In this document: in pieces, positions 1 through 5,309 of the stretch
Position numbering within the stretch: position 1 is the first letter of the stretch
Layout: each line of letters begins with the position of its first letter
Source of the DNA: Deltaproteobacteria bacterium
Lineage (GTDB): Bacteria > Desulfobacterota > Desulfobacteria > Desulfobacterales > JAFDCJ01
NCBI GenBank assembly: GCA_024277475.1
Contig: JAJRVC010000464.1
Location: forward strand, 1-10,886
Direction of reading: 5' to 3'
DNA length: 10,886 nt
Position numbers and translations under genes: made by a program
The notes under the pieces: model-generated
The model's database searches: none
What the model saw: the letters and a program-made list of their open reading frames with translations, nothing else
What the model was told of the DNA's origin: nothing

Positions 1-11
1 GCTGATTTATA

Positions 12-126
12 TCAATTCATAAGCCGCCGGCATCGATCAGATTTGCACCCGTCAAGCATGCCCTCGCGGTAACGGTAGAACCTTTTAAATTCTCATCCCG
101 ACAGGTCGGGGTGGCTTATGAATTGA
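12..126. repeat. Palindromic element with 14-base inverted arms (possible dispersed non-autonomous repeat)
   Basis: Bases 12-25 (TCAATTCATAAGCC) and 113-126 (GGCTTATGAATTGA) are perfect reverse complements, enclosing 87 bases. Inside, 97-110 is a self-complementary hairpin (CCCGACAGGTCGGG), and GGCAT at 29-33 can pair with ATGCC at 58-62, so a single strand could fold as a closing stem with two branches. The minus strand carries an open frame across the element, including GSTVTARACLTGANLID, whose bounding stop codons lie in the two arms. No transposase is adjacent. The symmetry is seen directly; the reading as a mobile repeat (MITE/REP-like) is inference. A structured RNA, or the remnant of a gene terminator to the left, are alternatives. 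Confidence 0.6.
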
Positions 127-247
127 GTTAGGGAGGCACAGCTATTTTTGTAAGCTGAAGGACCATGTTTGCAATATAGGCTGCGTACACTTTTTCAACC
201 CGGAACGCTGAGCTCTGAACCGCTCAACCTATTATAGAAGGATACAA

Positions 248-1432
248 ATGATTCGCTATGGAATATTTATCGTAATTGCCGTGATCGGGGCAATGTGCCT
301 TTTTTTACCGGTCGAATCGCCGGCAGATGAAAGCCTCGAGGAGGTTAAAATCCCACTAGCCCTTTCCGACGGACTCCATCATTTCCTCGACCTTGCCGAT
401 CCCGCTAAGGCAGTCGCTTTTGATCCTGAAAAGGTTGCCGCGGTACTGGATTTCATCAACCAACCCGGAAAGGATACTGCGCTGTATTATGCAGACAGTG
501 TTCTCGATGCTCCTTCAGCCTATTATGAATTTGATATTCATAAAAAACTTAAGAATATCGTGGCCTATTCATTTAATCCCGACATTCCCTATATAGCGAC
601 TGCGCCTTCTTCGGTGCGGCTGCTCCACTGGCTGGATGAACGGAAGAAGCGGCAATCACCGCCTCCTATCGGGCGCTACCTGGATCGACTCGATTCTCCG
701 GTGGTTATCAAGGGTTTTCAATATATGGAAATTACACCGGACACCCACTCGGGCGCTTATTATGCGTACAACATGCACCAAACCGTACTTCTTTTTAAGT
801 ACCGCCGGCGCAACATCATGGTTACCGTTTCCAGGCAAGTGGATGCCTCCACCGTCGGCAAAAAAGGGTATATACTGGGTACGGACGATGACTGGGACTA
901 TTTTTATTCCGGCAAGCCCGGACTTACCCTCCCCGCTCTGGGATGGGTTAAATCATATATGTATGAGTCCAGCGGTATCAATATCTACGATGAGGTTGAC
1001 CCGGCCGCAACCAGGGTTCGCTGCGCCGTGTTTAAATGGCTCCGGGCCGGCTGGTCCGGCATCAACATGGTGCGAAGGAAACATATTTACAGCGGGCTGA
1101 AACGCTTTGCAAAACCGATGAAAGAGATTTTGGAATACCCATCACTGCCATCAGTGGAATCGATGACCGGCGTTTTTTCTCGGATCAGGGGATTTTCCGA
1201 AGACACCCTGAAATCCAAAATGAAGATATATTCCGGCATCTTGCAAAACAGGTACAATGGCGGTAAAGGACATGCCAAAAAACTGCCCTCATTTCTATTC
1301 AAAAACAAAAACCACTGGGCCCGGATGTCGAAAGACGAAATGGAATCGGCCCTGGTGATAGAATATATGAAATATGCAGTTGGAAAAACGCGGCTGGATG
1401 AAGTGCGGGGGCTTTTAGGTTTGAAGCGATAA
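248..1432 (+). CDS. Exported protein of unknown function, 394 aa
   Basis: I do not recognise this family. The ATG is preceded by GAAGGA (237-242) with five bases of spacing, which supports this start. Residues 1-26 form a classical Sec signal peptide: a short positive N-end, the hydrophobic run GIFIVIAVIGAMCLFL, and a likely cleavage after SPA. No lipobox is visible, since the only early cysteine (C17) lies inside the hydrophobic core. The mature part is soluble-looking, with aromatic-rich stretches around residues 165-185 and 222-238 (GWVKSYMYESSGINIYDE) and a basic C-terminal third (285-394). Only one cysteine (C259) remains after processing, so disulfides are not expected. It most likely acts in the periplasm or at the outer membrane. 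The next gene is 307 bases away, so it is probably transcribed alone. Confidence 0.8.
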   Translation: MIRYGIFIVIAVIGAMCLFLPVESPADESLEEVKIPLALSDGLHHFLDLADPAKAVAFDPEKVAAVLDFINQPGKDTALYYADSVLDAPSAYYEFDIHKKLKNIVAYSFNPDIPYIATAPSSVRLLHWLDERKKRQSPPPIGRYLDRLDSPVVIKGFQYMEITPDTHSGAYYAYNMHQTVLLFKYRRRNIMVTVSRQVDASTVGKKGYILGTDDDWDYFYSGKPGLTLPALGWVKSYMYESSGINIYDEVDPAATRVRCAVFKWLRAGWSGINMVRRKHIYSGLKRFAKPMKEILEYPSLPSVESMTGVFSRIRGFSEDTLKSKMKIYSGILQNRYNGGKGHAKKLPSFLFKNKNHWARMSKDEMESALVIEYMKYAVGKTRLDEVRGLLGLKR

Positions 1433-1739
1433 CCCGGACAAGCCTGAGTTTAAGATTACAAATTGAATATTTATTGATGTCATTTCGCTCCGTCTCTTTT
1501 AAAATCGAAAGAATTCCTTTTAGCGATGGCGCCTACATAGGTTCCTTTATATCAGTACGTGTATATAAATAGTAACAGCGGACGTTTACTTTTGTATCAT
1601 CGAAAGATATTGTAAGAGATGAAAATTTCATAAATTATTGATAATTCAATTGGTTAAACATCTGGAATATTAATTGCGGATCCTATCTTCTTCTTTGAAT
1701 TGAAAAATACAATCCTGGAAGAAGGGATGCCAAATTTCG
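1433..1739. other. Intergenic region, 307 bases, with an AT-rich dyad
   Basis: No convincing gene, RNA gene or intrinsic terminator is seen here. Two small symmetric sequences stand out. TTTATAT at 1546-1552 and ATATAAA at 1563-1569 form a 7-base inverted repeat with a 10-base spacer. ATGAAAATTTCAT at 1619-1631 is a 13-base palindrome around a central A. Either could be a protein-binding site for control of the downstream exported FN3 protein, but the sequence is AT-rich and short palindromes arise easily in it. I could not find a good -35/-10 pair. Confidence 0.3.
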
Positions 1740-2243
1740 ATGAACTGCAAAATAATATTTCAGATGATGGTGAGACGCAAAACCCGCCTTTCTGTCTGTT
1801 TATCTCGCCAGAGTTTATTTCCTCTGTTTTTGCAACTGATCCTAGCAATCCTATCCTCAACCATGTTTGCCGGACTTTCCTTTTCCGCCGAGGTAACACT
1901 GGCGTGGGATCACAACGACCAGGTTCCGGTAACGGGCTACTATGTTTACTATGGTATCGAAAGCGGAAATTACTCCGCTAAAATAGATGTTGGTTCTGAA
2001 CCCCAATATACGCTTGTCGACCTCGATGACCTGAAATCCTATTATATTGCCGTAACCGCTTATAACGAGTTTGGCGAAAGCGGTTTTTCCGAGGAAATAA
2101 TTTACGCCTCGTACGCCTGCGAAGCCGATATCGATTTTGATGGAGATATCGATGGCTCAGACATGGTCTTATATGCTGAAAATGCAATGGGCATCAATTT
2201 AGCAACCTTGGTCGCAAAGTTTGGATCGACGGATTGTCCTTAG
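1740..2243 (+). CDS. Small secreted protein with one fibronectin type III domain and a dockerin-like calcium-binding tail, 167 aa
   Basis: An N-terminal export signal is visible: a basic stretch (RRKTR), the hydrophobic run LFPLFLQLILAILSS and likely cleavage after SFSA at residue 50. Residues 51-124 form a single fibronectin type III fold (VTLAWDH, YYVYYG, YTLVDLDDL, YYIAVTAYNEFGESGFSEE). The tail holds a dockerin/EF-hand type loop, DIDFDGDIDGSD (130-141), with acidic residues at loop positions 1, 3, 5, 9 and 12. It is flanked by C127 and C166, which could form a disulfide. True dockerins carry two such repeats; this has one. A role in cell-surface binding or protein-protein contact is inference. 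The start is uncertain: ATG 1740 lies about 13 bases after GAAGAAGGG, while ATGs at 1764 and 1767 lack a clear ribosome site but give a more normal signal-peptide length. Confidence 0.75.
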   Translation: MNCKIIFQMMVRRKTRLSVCLSRQSLFPLFLQLILAILSSTMFAGLSFSAEVTLAWDHNDQVPVTGYYVYYGIESGNYSAKIDVGSEPQYTLVDLDDLKSYYIAVTAYNEFGESGFSEEIIYASYACEADIDFDGDIDGSDMVLYAENAMGINLATLVAKFGSTDCP

Positions 2244-2316
2244 TAATTAGAGGTCTCAGCCCGGACAAACTGGAAATAACAAAATAGGTAGGATTCAAAA
2301 TCAATTAAAAAAATAC

Positions 2317-2345
2317 TTGACAAACTTTTTATATTGAATTATTTT
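2317..2345 (+). promoter_or_regulatory. Sigma70-type promoter of the ArsR-family gene
   Basis: A perfect TTGACA -35 (2317-2322) is followed after 17 bases by TATTTT (2340-2345, 4 of 6 to consensus). Transcription would start near 2352, about 35 bases before the GTG start. The -10 element overlaps the left end of the putative operator at 2341-2374, the usual arrangement for an autorepressed ArsR gene. Confidence 0.6.
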
Positions 2346-2374
2346 AGTAATAACTTATATACTTAATTATATTA
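2341..2374. promoter_or_regulatory. Putative ArsR-family operator, copy 1
   Basis: The block 2341-2367 matches 2821-2847 at 23 of 27 bases, including a shared ATATACTTAAT. Within it a weak dyad has TAAT (2349-2352) facing ATTA (2366-2369), with the conserved ATATAC segment near the centre. The position over the -10 and start site of the repressor's own promoter suggests steric repression. Binding by the adjacent repressor is inference. Confidence 0.5.
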
Positions 2375-2386
2375 AGAGAGAAATCA

Positions 2387-2800
2387 GTGAAATTAGAACC
2401 TACCGAAATGTTTAAGGCATTAGCCGTTGAAACACGGGTTAAAATAATCAATCTTTTAAAATCAGAGGGGCCACTTGGTGCCAAAAAGATTTCAGAATTG
2501 ATTGGTGTCACTCCTGCTGCCGTGTCACAACATTTAAAAATATTAAAGCAGGCCGGGTTTGTACGGAGTGAACGAAATGGGTATTGGATACCCTACTCAA
2601 TAGATGAAAGAACTTTGAATGATTGTCGAGAACTGTTGACAGAAATTTGCACCTGTGGTTGCCAAGGAACTGGGAAATTCAGAGAAAAAGAGCTATCCGA
2701 TTCAAGCTTGGAATCCCTTAAAAAATATAAAAAAGAAATGGAAACTGAGCTTAAAACTGTTCGTGATAGGATTGAAGAATTAGAATTTAAAAACAAATAG
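2387..2800 (+). CDS. ArsR/SmtB-family winged-helix transcriptional regulator with a CTCGC cysteine cluster, 137 aa
   Basis: This is an ArsR-type DNA-binding protein, probably a repressor released when its cysteines bind a metal(loid) or thiol-reactive ligand. Residues 7-70 give the family fold: MFKALAVETRVKIINLL, the HTH ISELIGVTPAAVSQHLKILKQAGFV (35-59), then a wing at RSERNGYWIPYSID. Cysteines lie at 80, 88, 90 and 92 (C80 plus CTCGC). They are outside the alpha-3 ELCVCDL position of classical ArsR, so the sensing site differs. Residues 101-137 are charged and helix-forming, an unusual coiled-coil-like tail that makes the protein longer than the usual 100-120 residues. The start is GTG, with AAGAGAG at 2374-2380 as ribosome site; an internal ATG at 2408 would cut into the first helix. 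The gene is AT-rich compared with its surroundings, which hints at transfer. Confidence 0.88.
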   Translation: MKLEPTEMFKALAVETRVKIINLLKSEGPLGAKKISELIGVTPAAVSQHLKILKQAGFVRSERNGYWIPYSIDERTLNDCRELLTEICTCGCQGTGKFREKELSDSSLESLKKYKKEMETELKTVRDRIEELEFKNK

Positions 2801-2820
2801 TCATATTTTTTTACCTAATA

Positions 2821-2854
2821 ATTTTAGTGATTGCTAATATACTTAATCAAATCT
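2821..2854. promoter_or_regulatory. Putative ArsR-family operator, copy 2
   Basis: This second copy of the 27-base block (23/27 identical to 2341-2367) sits between the regulator and the small cysteine protein. The dyad is cleaner here: TGATT (2828-2832) faces AATCA (2845-2849) with a 12-base core containing ATATA. No good -35 is seen 5' of it, so it may overlap a weak second promoter (TAATAT at 2835-2840 resembles a -10), or bind repressor within the transcribed region. Confidence 0.5.
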
Positions 2855-2918
2855 CAGAAATTCTCTTTCAAAAAATCAAATATAGGAATCTCAAAACACA
2901 GAAAGGAGGTGATGAAAA

Positions 2919-3020
2919 ATGGCAGACAAAAAAGGCAATTGTGGGTGTGGGTGTATGGGACAAAAGCAAGCCAGTCCTCAAACCACAAGCGACAAAAAGA
3001 AGCCCAAGAAATCCAAGTAA
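2919..3020 (+). CDS. CGCGC miniprotein, 33 aa, cysteine- and lysine-rich
   Basis: An ATG is preceded by AAAGGAGGTGATG, a near-perfect match to the anti-16S sequence, at good spacing. The frame runs 33 codons to TAA. The product starts MADKKGNCGCGCMGQ, so it has three alternating cysteines (C8, C10, C12) after a short polar start. A Gln/Thr/Ser linker follows, then a strongly basic tail (DKKKPKKSK). It has no signal peptide or membrane segment and is likely cytosolic. The CxCxC cluster echoes the CTCGC of the neighbouring regulator, and the gene is followed by a strong terminator, so it is the last gene of that transcript. A role as metal(loid)-binding peptide, buffer or delivery partner is inference. 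I know no named family for it. Confidence 0.75.
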   Translation: MADKKGNCGCGCMGQKQASPQTTSDKKKPKKSK

Positions 3021-3040
3021 TGCATGGAAAACTTGGCAGT

Positions 3041-3086
3041 AAAAGAGGAGGCGGGGGTAATACCGAAAACCTCTGCCTCTTTTCTT
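3041..3086 (+). terminator. Rho-independent terminator after the CGCGC miniprotein gene
   Basis: AAAAGAGG (3041-3048) pairs with CCTCTTTT (3076-3083), and further G-C pairs extend the stem inward (GG at 3053-3054 with CC at 3070-3071). The stem runs into a T-rich tract (TTTTCTT, then ATTTTTAT). The flanking A-run and T-run also allow it to work in the opposite direction, where it may end transcripts of the minus-strand sugar operon, for which no other terminator is seen. Confidence 0.75.
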
Positions 3087-3113
3087 AAATTTTTATATTG
3101 AATCGGAGGGCAA

Positions 3114-3209
3114 ATGAATCTAATAATTTTGTCTGCAAGCTGCTTTCTTCATTTTTTAGCAACGGTGGTCCGGATTGGTGGAATTGTAATGATTCTTTTA
3201 GTGATATAA
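3114..3209 (+). CDS. Possible 31-aa single-span membrane miniprotein, or 5' remnant of a permease
   Basis: An ATG preceded by GGAGGG (3105-3110) opens a 31-codon frame ending in TAA, seven bases before the convergent lactonase gene's end. The product (MNLIILSASCFLHFLATVVR then IGGIVMILLVI) is almost entirely hydrophobic, with one central Arg. It fits a single membrane helix, or two short ones. It lies beyond the terminator of the regulator unit and would be antisense to the 3' end of the sugar-operon mRNA. It may be a real small membrane protein or the stump of a transporter gene that once followed the regulator. No promoter is evident. Confidence 0.3.
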   Translation: MNLIILSASCFLHFLATVVRIGGIVMILLVI

Positions 3210-3216
3210 AAAAGAC

Positions 3217-4095
3217 TCAATTTTTGAACTCATAACACGGCAACCCGCTGACGCCCGGCTTCAACCGAAAAACTCCGCCGGCCTGCGGATATCTGTTAAA
3301 TTCTTCATCAGTCATTTGAATTCTGGCTGTCGTGACGTAAAGTTCGTCAAATGCTTCTCCGCCAAATGCGCAGGACGTCACGTTATTGGCAGGAATCGGG
3401 TAAGATGCAATTAAGCGCCCCTCATTAGGATTCCAGCGGGACACGGCCGCACCTCCAAACATGGCAATCCACAGCTGACCTTCAGAATCGATCGTCATGC
3501 CATCGGGATAGCCCATCGCTTTCGGTACTTCGAAGAGGGTCCTCCGGTTACCGATATCACCCGTGTCATTGTCATAGTCGAAGCACTCAACCTTACGTGC
3601 AGGTGTGTCAATATAGTATAATCGGGTATGGTCCAAGCTCCACGCAATCCCATTGGATATGGTAATCCCTTTCAACATTCGCTTAATTCTATAATCCGGA
3701 TCAATGCGGTACAGGCTGGCATTTCCCACGTTCATATCCATCGCCATCGTCCCGACCCAAAACCTCCCGGCTGGATCGCATTTACCGTCATTAAACCGAT
3801 TATGCGGCAAGTCATTTTCAACCCTGAGAACGGTTTCCAGCGTTTCCGTATCAGGATCCATCACGGCCACACTTTTTTCAAGAGCCACCAGCAACGCGCC
3901 ATCTCGTTTAGGAACTACCGTTCCTATACGCTGCCCCATATCTATTGATCTCAATTTATCGGCAACTGGGTCATAAAAATACAGCAGGTGCTTTTCGATA
4001 TCGACCCACAGCAGCCTTTTGCGTTTGTAATCCCAAAGAGCGCCTTCTCCCAGCAAAGATCTGGAATCAATTACCAGTTCCGAGTTCTGTACCAT
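3217..4095 (-). CDS. SMP-30/gluconolactonase-family sugar lactonase, 292 aa
   Basis: This is a calcium- or zinc-dependent six-bladed beta-propeller enzyme that hydrolyses aldonolactones to aldonic acids in the cytosol. The metal-site motifs are in order: E17 in LLGEGALWD, R100/N102/D103 in HNRFNDGKCDPAGRFWVGTM, N148 in TISNGIAWS and the catalytic-base aspartate D198 in YPDGMTID. Length is normal and it has no signal peptide. The start ATG is preceded by AGGAGAG at about six bases. It is the last gene of the minus-strand sugar locus, 293 bases after the second SDR, and would act on the lactone made by one of the locus dehydrogenases. The exact lactone (glucono-, galactono-, arabinono- or other) cannot be told from the motifs. 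Confidence 0.9.
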   Translation of the reverse strand: MVQNSELVIDSRSLLGEGALWDYKRKRLLWVDIEKHLLYFYDPVADKLRSIDMGQRIGTVVPKRDGALLVALEKSVAVMDPDTETLETVLRVENDLPHNRFNDGKCDPAGRFWVGTMAMDMNVGNASLYRIDPDYRIKRMLKGITISNGIAWSLDHTRLYYIDTPARKVECFDYDNDTGDIGNRRTLFEVPKAMGYPDGMTIDSEGQLWIAMFGGAAVSRWNPNEGRLIASYPIPANNVTSCAFGGEAFDELYVTTARIQMTDEEFNRYPQAGGVFRLKPGVSGLPCYEFKN

Positions 4096-4388
4096 GGTTC
4101 TCTCCTGATAAGGTCAAAATCATATATCTGTCTTTTTTTGATAATTTGCGCACATCGATTCTGCCAATCCCCGGTTTATTGCGAACGGCACCGCAGGTGC
4201 AACAATCCCGGCCGACTATTCGGATCGATGCCTGCCCAGGTATTTTTAAATTACCTACCTACAACGCTTATTTGCAACCAGTCCCAATCCAAATAGAAAT
4301 GGAGGTCGATTAATAATCTTCTGACCTGCGATTGAAATAATTTCGTACTAAGAACGAACCAAAATCATCGGAGGAGCCCCCTTTCTCA
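4096..4388. other. Long gap inside the sugar locus, about 293 bases, no gene
   Basis: This gap is far larger than the others in the locus and holds no supported ORF. Small symmetric sequences are present: GCACC-GCA-GGTGC (4188-4200), TTCGT facing ACGAA (4342-4346 with 4354-4358) and an 11-base palindrome GATTAATAATC (4308-4318). On the minus strand TTGGCA occurs near the lactonase, but without a good -10. It may contain a separate lactonase promoter, or be the scar of a lost gene; neither is shown. Confidence 0.35.
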
Positions 4389-5195
4389 TTACTGGGCCAA
4401 ATAGCCTCCATCAACAGGAAGAATGACGCCGGTTATCATACTGGCCGCCGGTGACGCTAAAAAAATGATAGCGCCAATCAGTTCCGACGGGTGACCCATT
4501 CGAGCCATTGGAACTAGTTCCAGTCGCTTTCTGAAAAGCTCGGCAAGTTCAGGATCATTGTTGTTTATGTCGACCATATTCGTTTCGAAATACGAGGGCG
4601 CGATGGCATTAACCCTCACATGCCTGTCTGCCCATTGAATGGCAAATGTTCTTGTGATTTGATCGACCCCCCCTTTAGAGGCAGCGTAGGCTGGAGAATT
4701 TCTAAGGCCGACCTGTCCGGCAATCGAGGAGAAAAGAATAAGGCTCCCCCCTCCCCGGCTCAACATGTGACAGCCAATTGCCTGACAACAAAAAAAACAG
4801 CCGTTAAGGTTCACATCGATTATTTTTTTCCAGTTGGATTCATCGAATTCCTCAGGAAGACCGCGATAGGTTATTCCGAAAGCAATGACTGCTACGTTGA
4901 TACGACCTAAATCTTGGATGACGCTATCGACCAGCTTCGTGACGGATTCTTTTTGGGTGACATCAACAGCATAGGCTCTCGCACTGCCGCCGGCCAGCCT
5001 GATTTTTTTAGCAACAGATTCGGCGCGTTCGTAATCGAGGTCTGCCACCGCCAAGCAGGATCCCGCAGCGGACAGGCCAATGGCGGCTTCTTGGCCAAGA
5101 CCTCCGACACCGATCACCATGGCAGTCTGTCCGGACAGACTGAATAAGGTCTCAGGTCTATATTTATGTAATAATTTTTGGGTATTCATAGGCAT
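4389..5195 (-). CDS. SDR-family NAD(P)-dependent oxidoreductase, about 268 aa
   Basis: This is a classical short-chain dehydrogenase/reductase that probably oxidises a sugar or sugar-acid hydroxyl. Numbered from the ATG at 5195, an acidic residue ends strand beta-2 (D52, AVADLD), which favours NAD+. The active-site residues are complete: N129 (DVNLNG), S157 (LFSSIAG), Y170 and K174 (AYAASK). The C-terminus is the usual PVDGGYLAQ. Two cofactor motifs are odd: the glycine loop reads VIGVGGLG instead of TGxxxGIG, and NNAG is replaced by IAFG. The frame is open further to a TTG at 5222; ATGs at 5195 and 5187-5189 are more likely, but no strong ribosome site distinguishes them. It lies between the binding-protein and lactonase genes, so it is probably a catabolic enzyme of the imported substrate. 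Confidence 0.85.
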   Translation of the reverse strand: MPMNTQKLLHKYRPETLFSLSGQTAMVIGVGGLGQEAAIGLSAAGSCLAVADLDYERAESVAKKIRLAGGSARAYAVDVTQKESVTKLVDSVIQDLGRINVAVIAFGITYRGLPEEFDESNWKKIIDVNLNGCFFCCQAIGCHMLSRGGGSLILFSSIAGQVGLRNSPAYAASKGGVDQITRTFAIQWADRHVRVNAIAPSYFETNMVDINNNDPELAELFRKRLELVPMARMGHPSELIGAIIFLASPAASMITGVILPVDGGYLAQ

Positions 5196-5234
5196 ACTCA
5201 GAATCGTGTTCAACAGCAACAAACATCAAGCAAA

Positions 5235-5284
5235 AGGTCCGGAAGCAAGGGGAACCGTTTCACCAACCCACGGGCTCCGGACCT
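5235..5284 (-). other. Stable intergenic hairpin after the sugar-binding-protein gene
   Basis: AGGTCCGGA (5235-5243) is perfectly complementary to TCCGGACCT (5276-5284). With a single bulged A (5244) the stem continues by two more pairs. On the minus strand it is followed by only a short T run, so termination would be weak. Position just 3' of a periplasmic binding-protein gene is typical of hairpins that protect the 5' mRNA segment from 3' exonucleases and raise binding-protein output over the next gene. That role is inference. Confidence 0.6.
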
Positions 5285-5309
5285 CTATCTTTGGTAATCT
5301 CCTGTCTTT

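Noticed and set aside
12..133. Integron attC site
   Set aside because: There are inverted arms, and GTTAGGG occurs at 127-133, but no paired GTTRRRY/RYYYAAC core sites or integrase are present.
1700..1981. 93-codon plus-strand frame overlapping the FN3 protein start, with its internal ATG at 1727
   Set aside because: It overlaps the FN3/dockerin frame, has no recognisable domain, and its composition is that of a shifted frame. The overlapping frame has signal peptide, FN3 and calcium loop.
2326..3103. 14-base direct repeat TTTTTATATTGAAT at 2326-2339 and 3090-3103
   Set aside because: The match is exact, but both copies lie in A/T-only style sequence with no shared function (promoter spacer versus region after a terminator), so chance is a sufficient explanation.
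3628..3976. Plus-strand frames antisense to the lactonase gene, and similar antisense frames under the ABC, SDR and GntR genes
   Set aside because: They mirror the codon structure of well-supported minus-strand genes, lack ribosome sites and show no domains.
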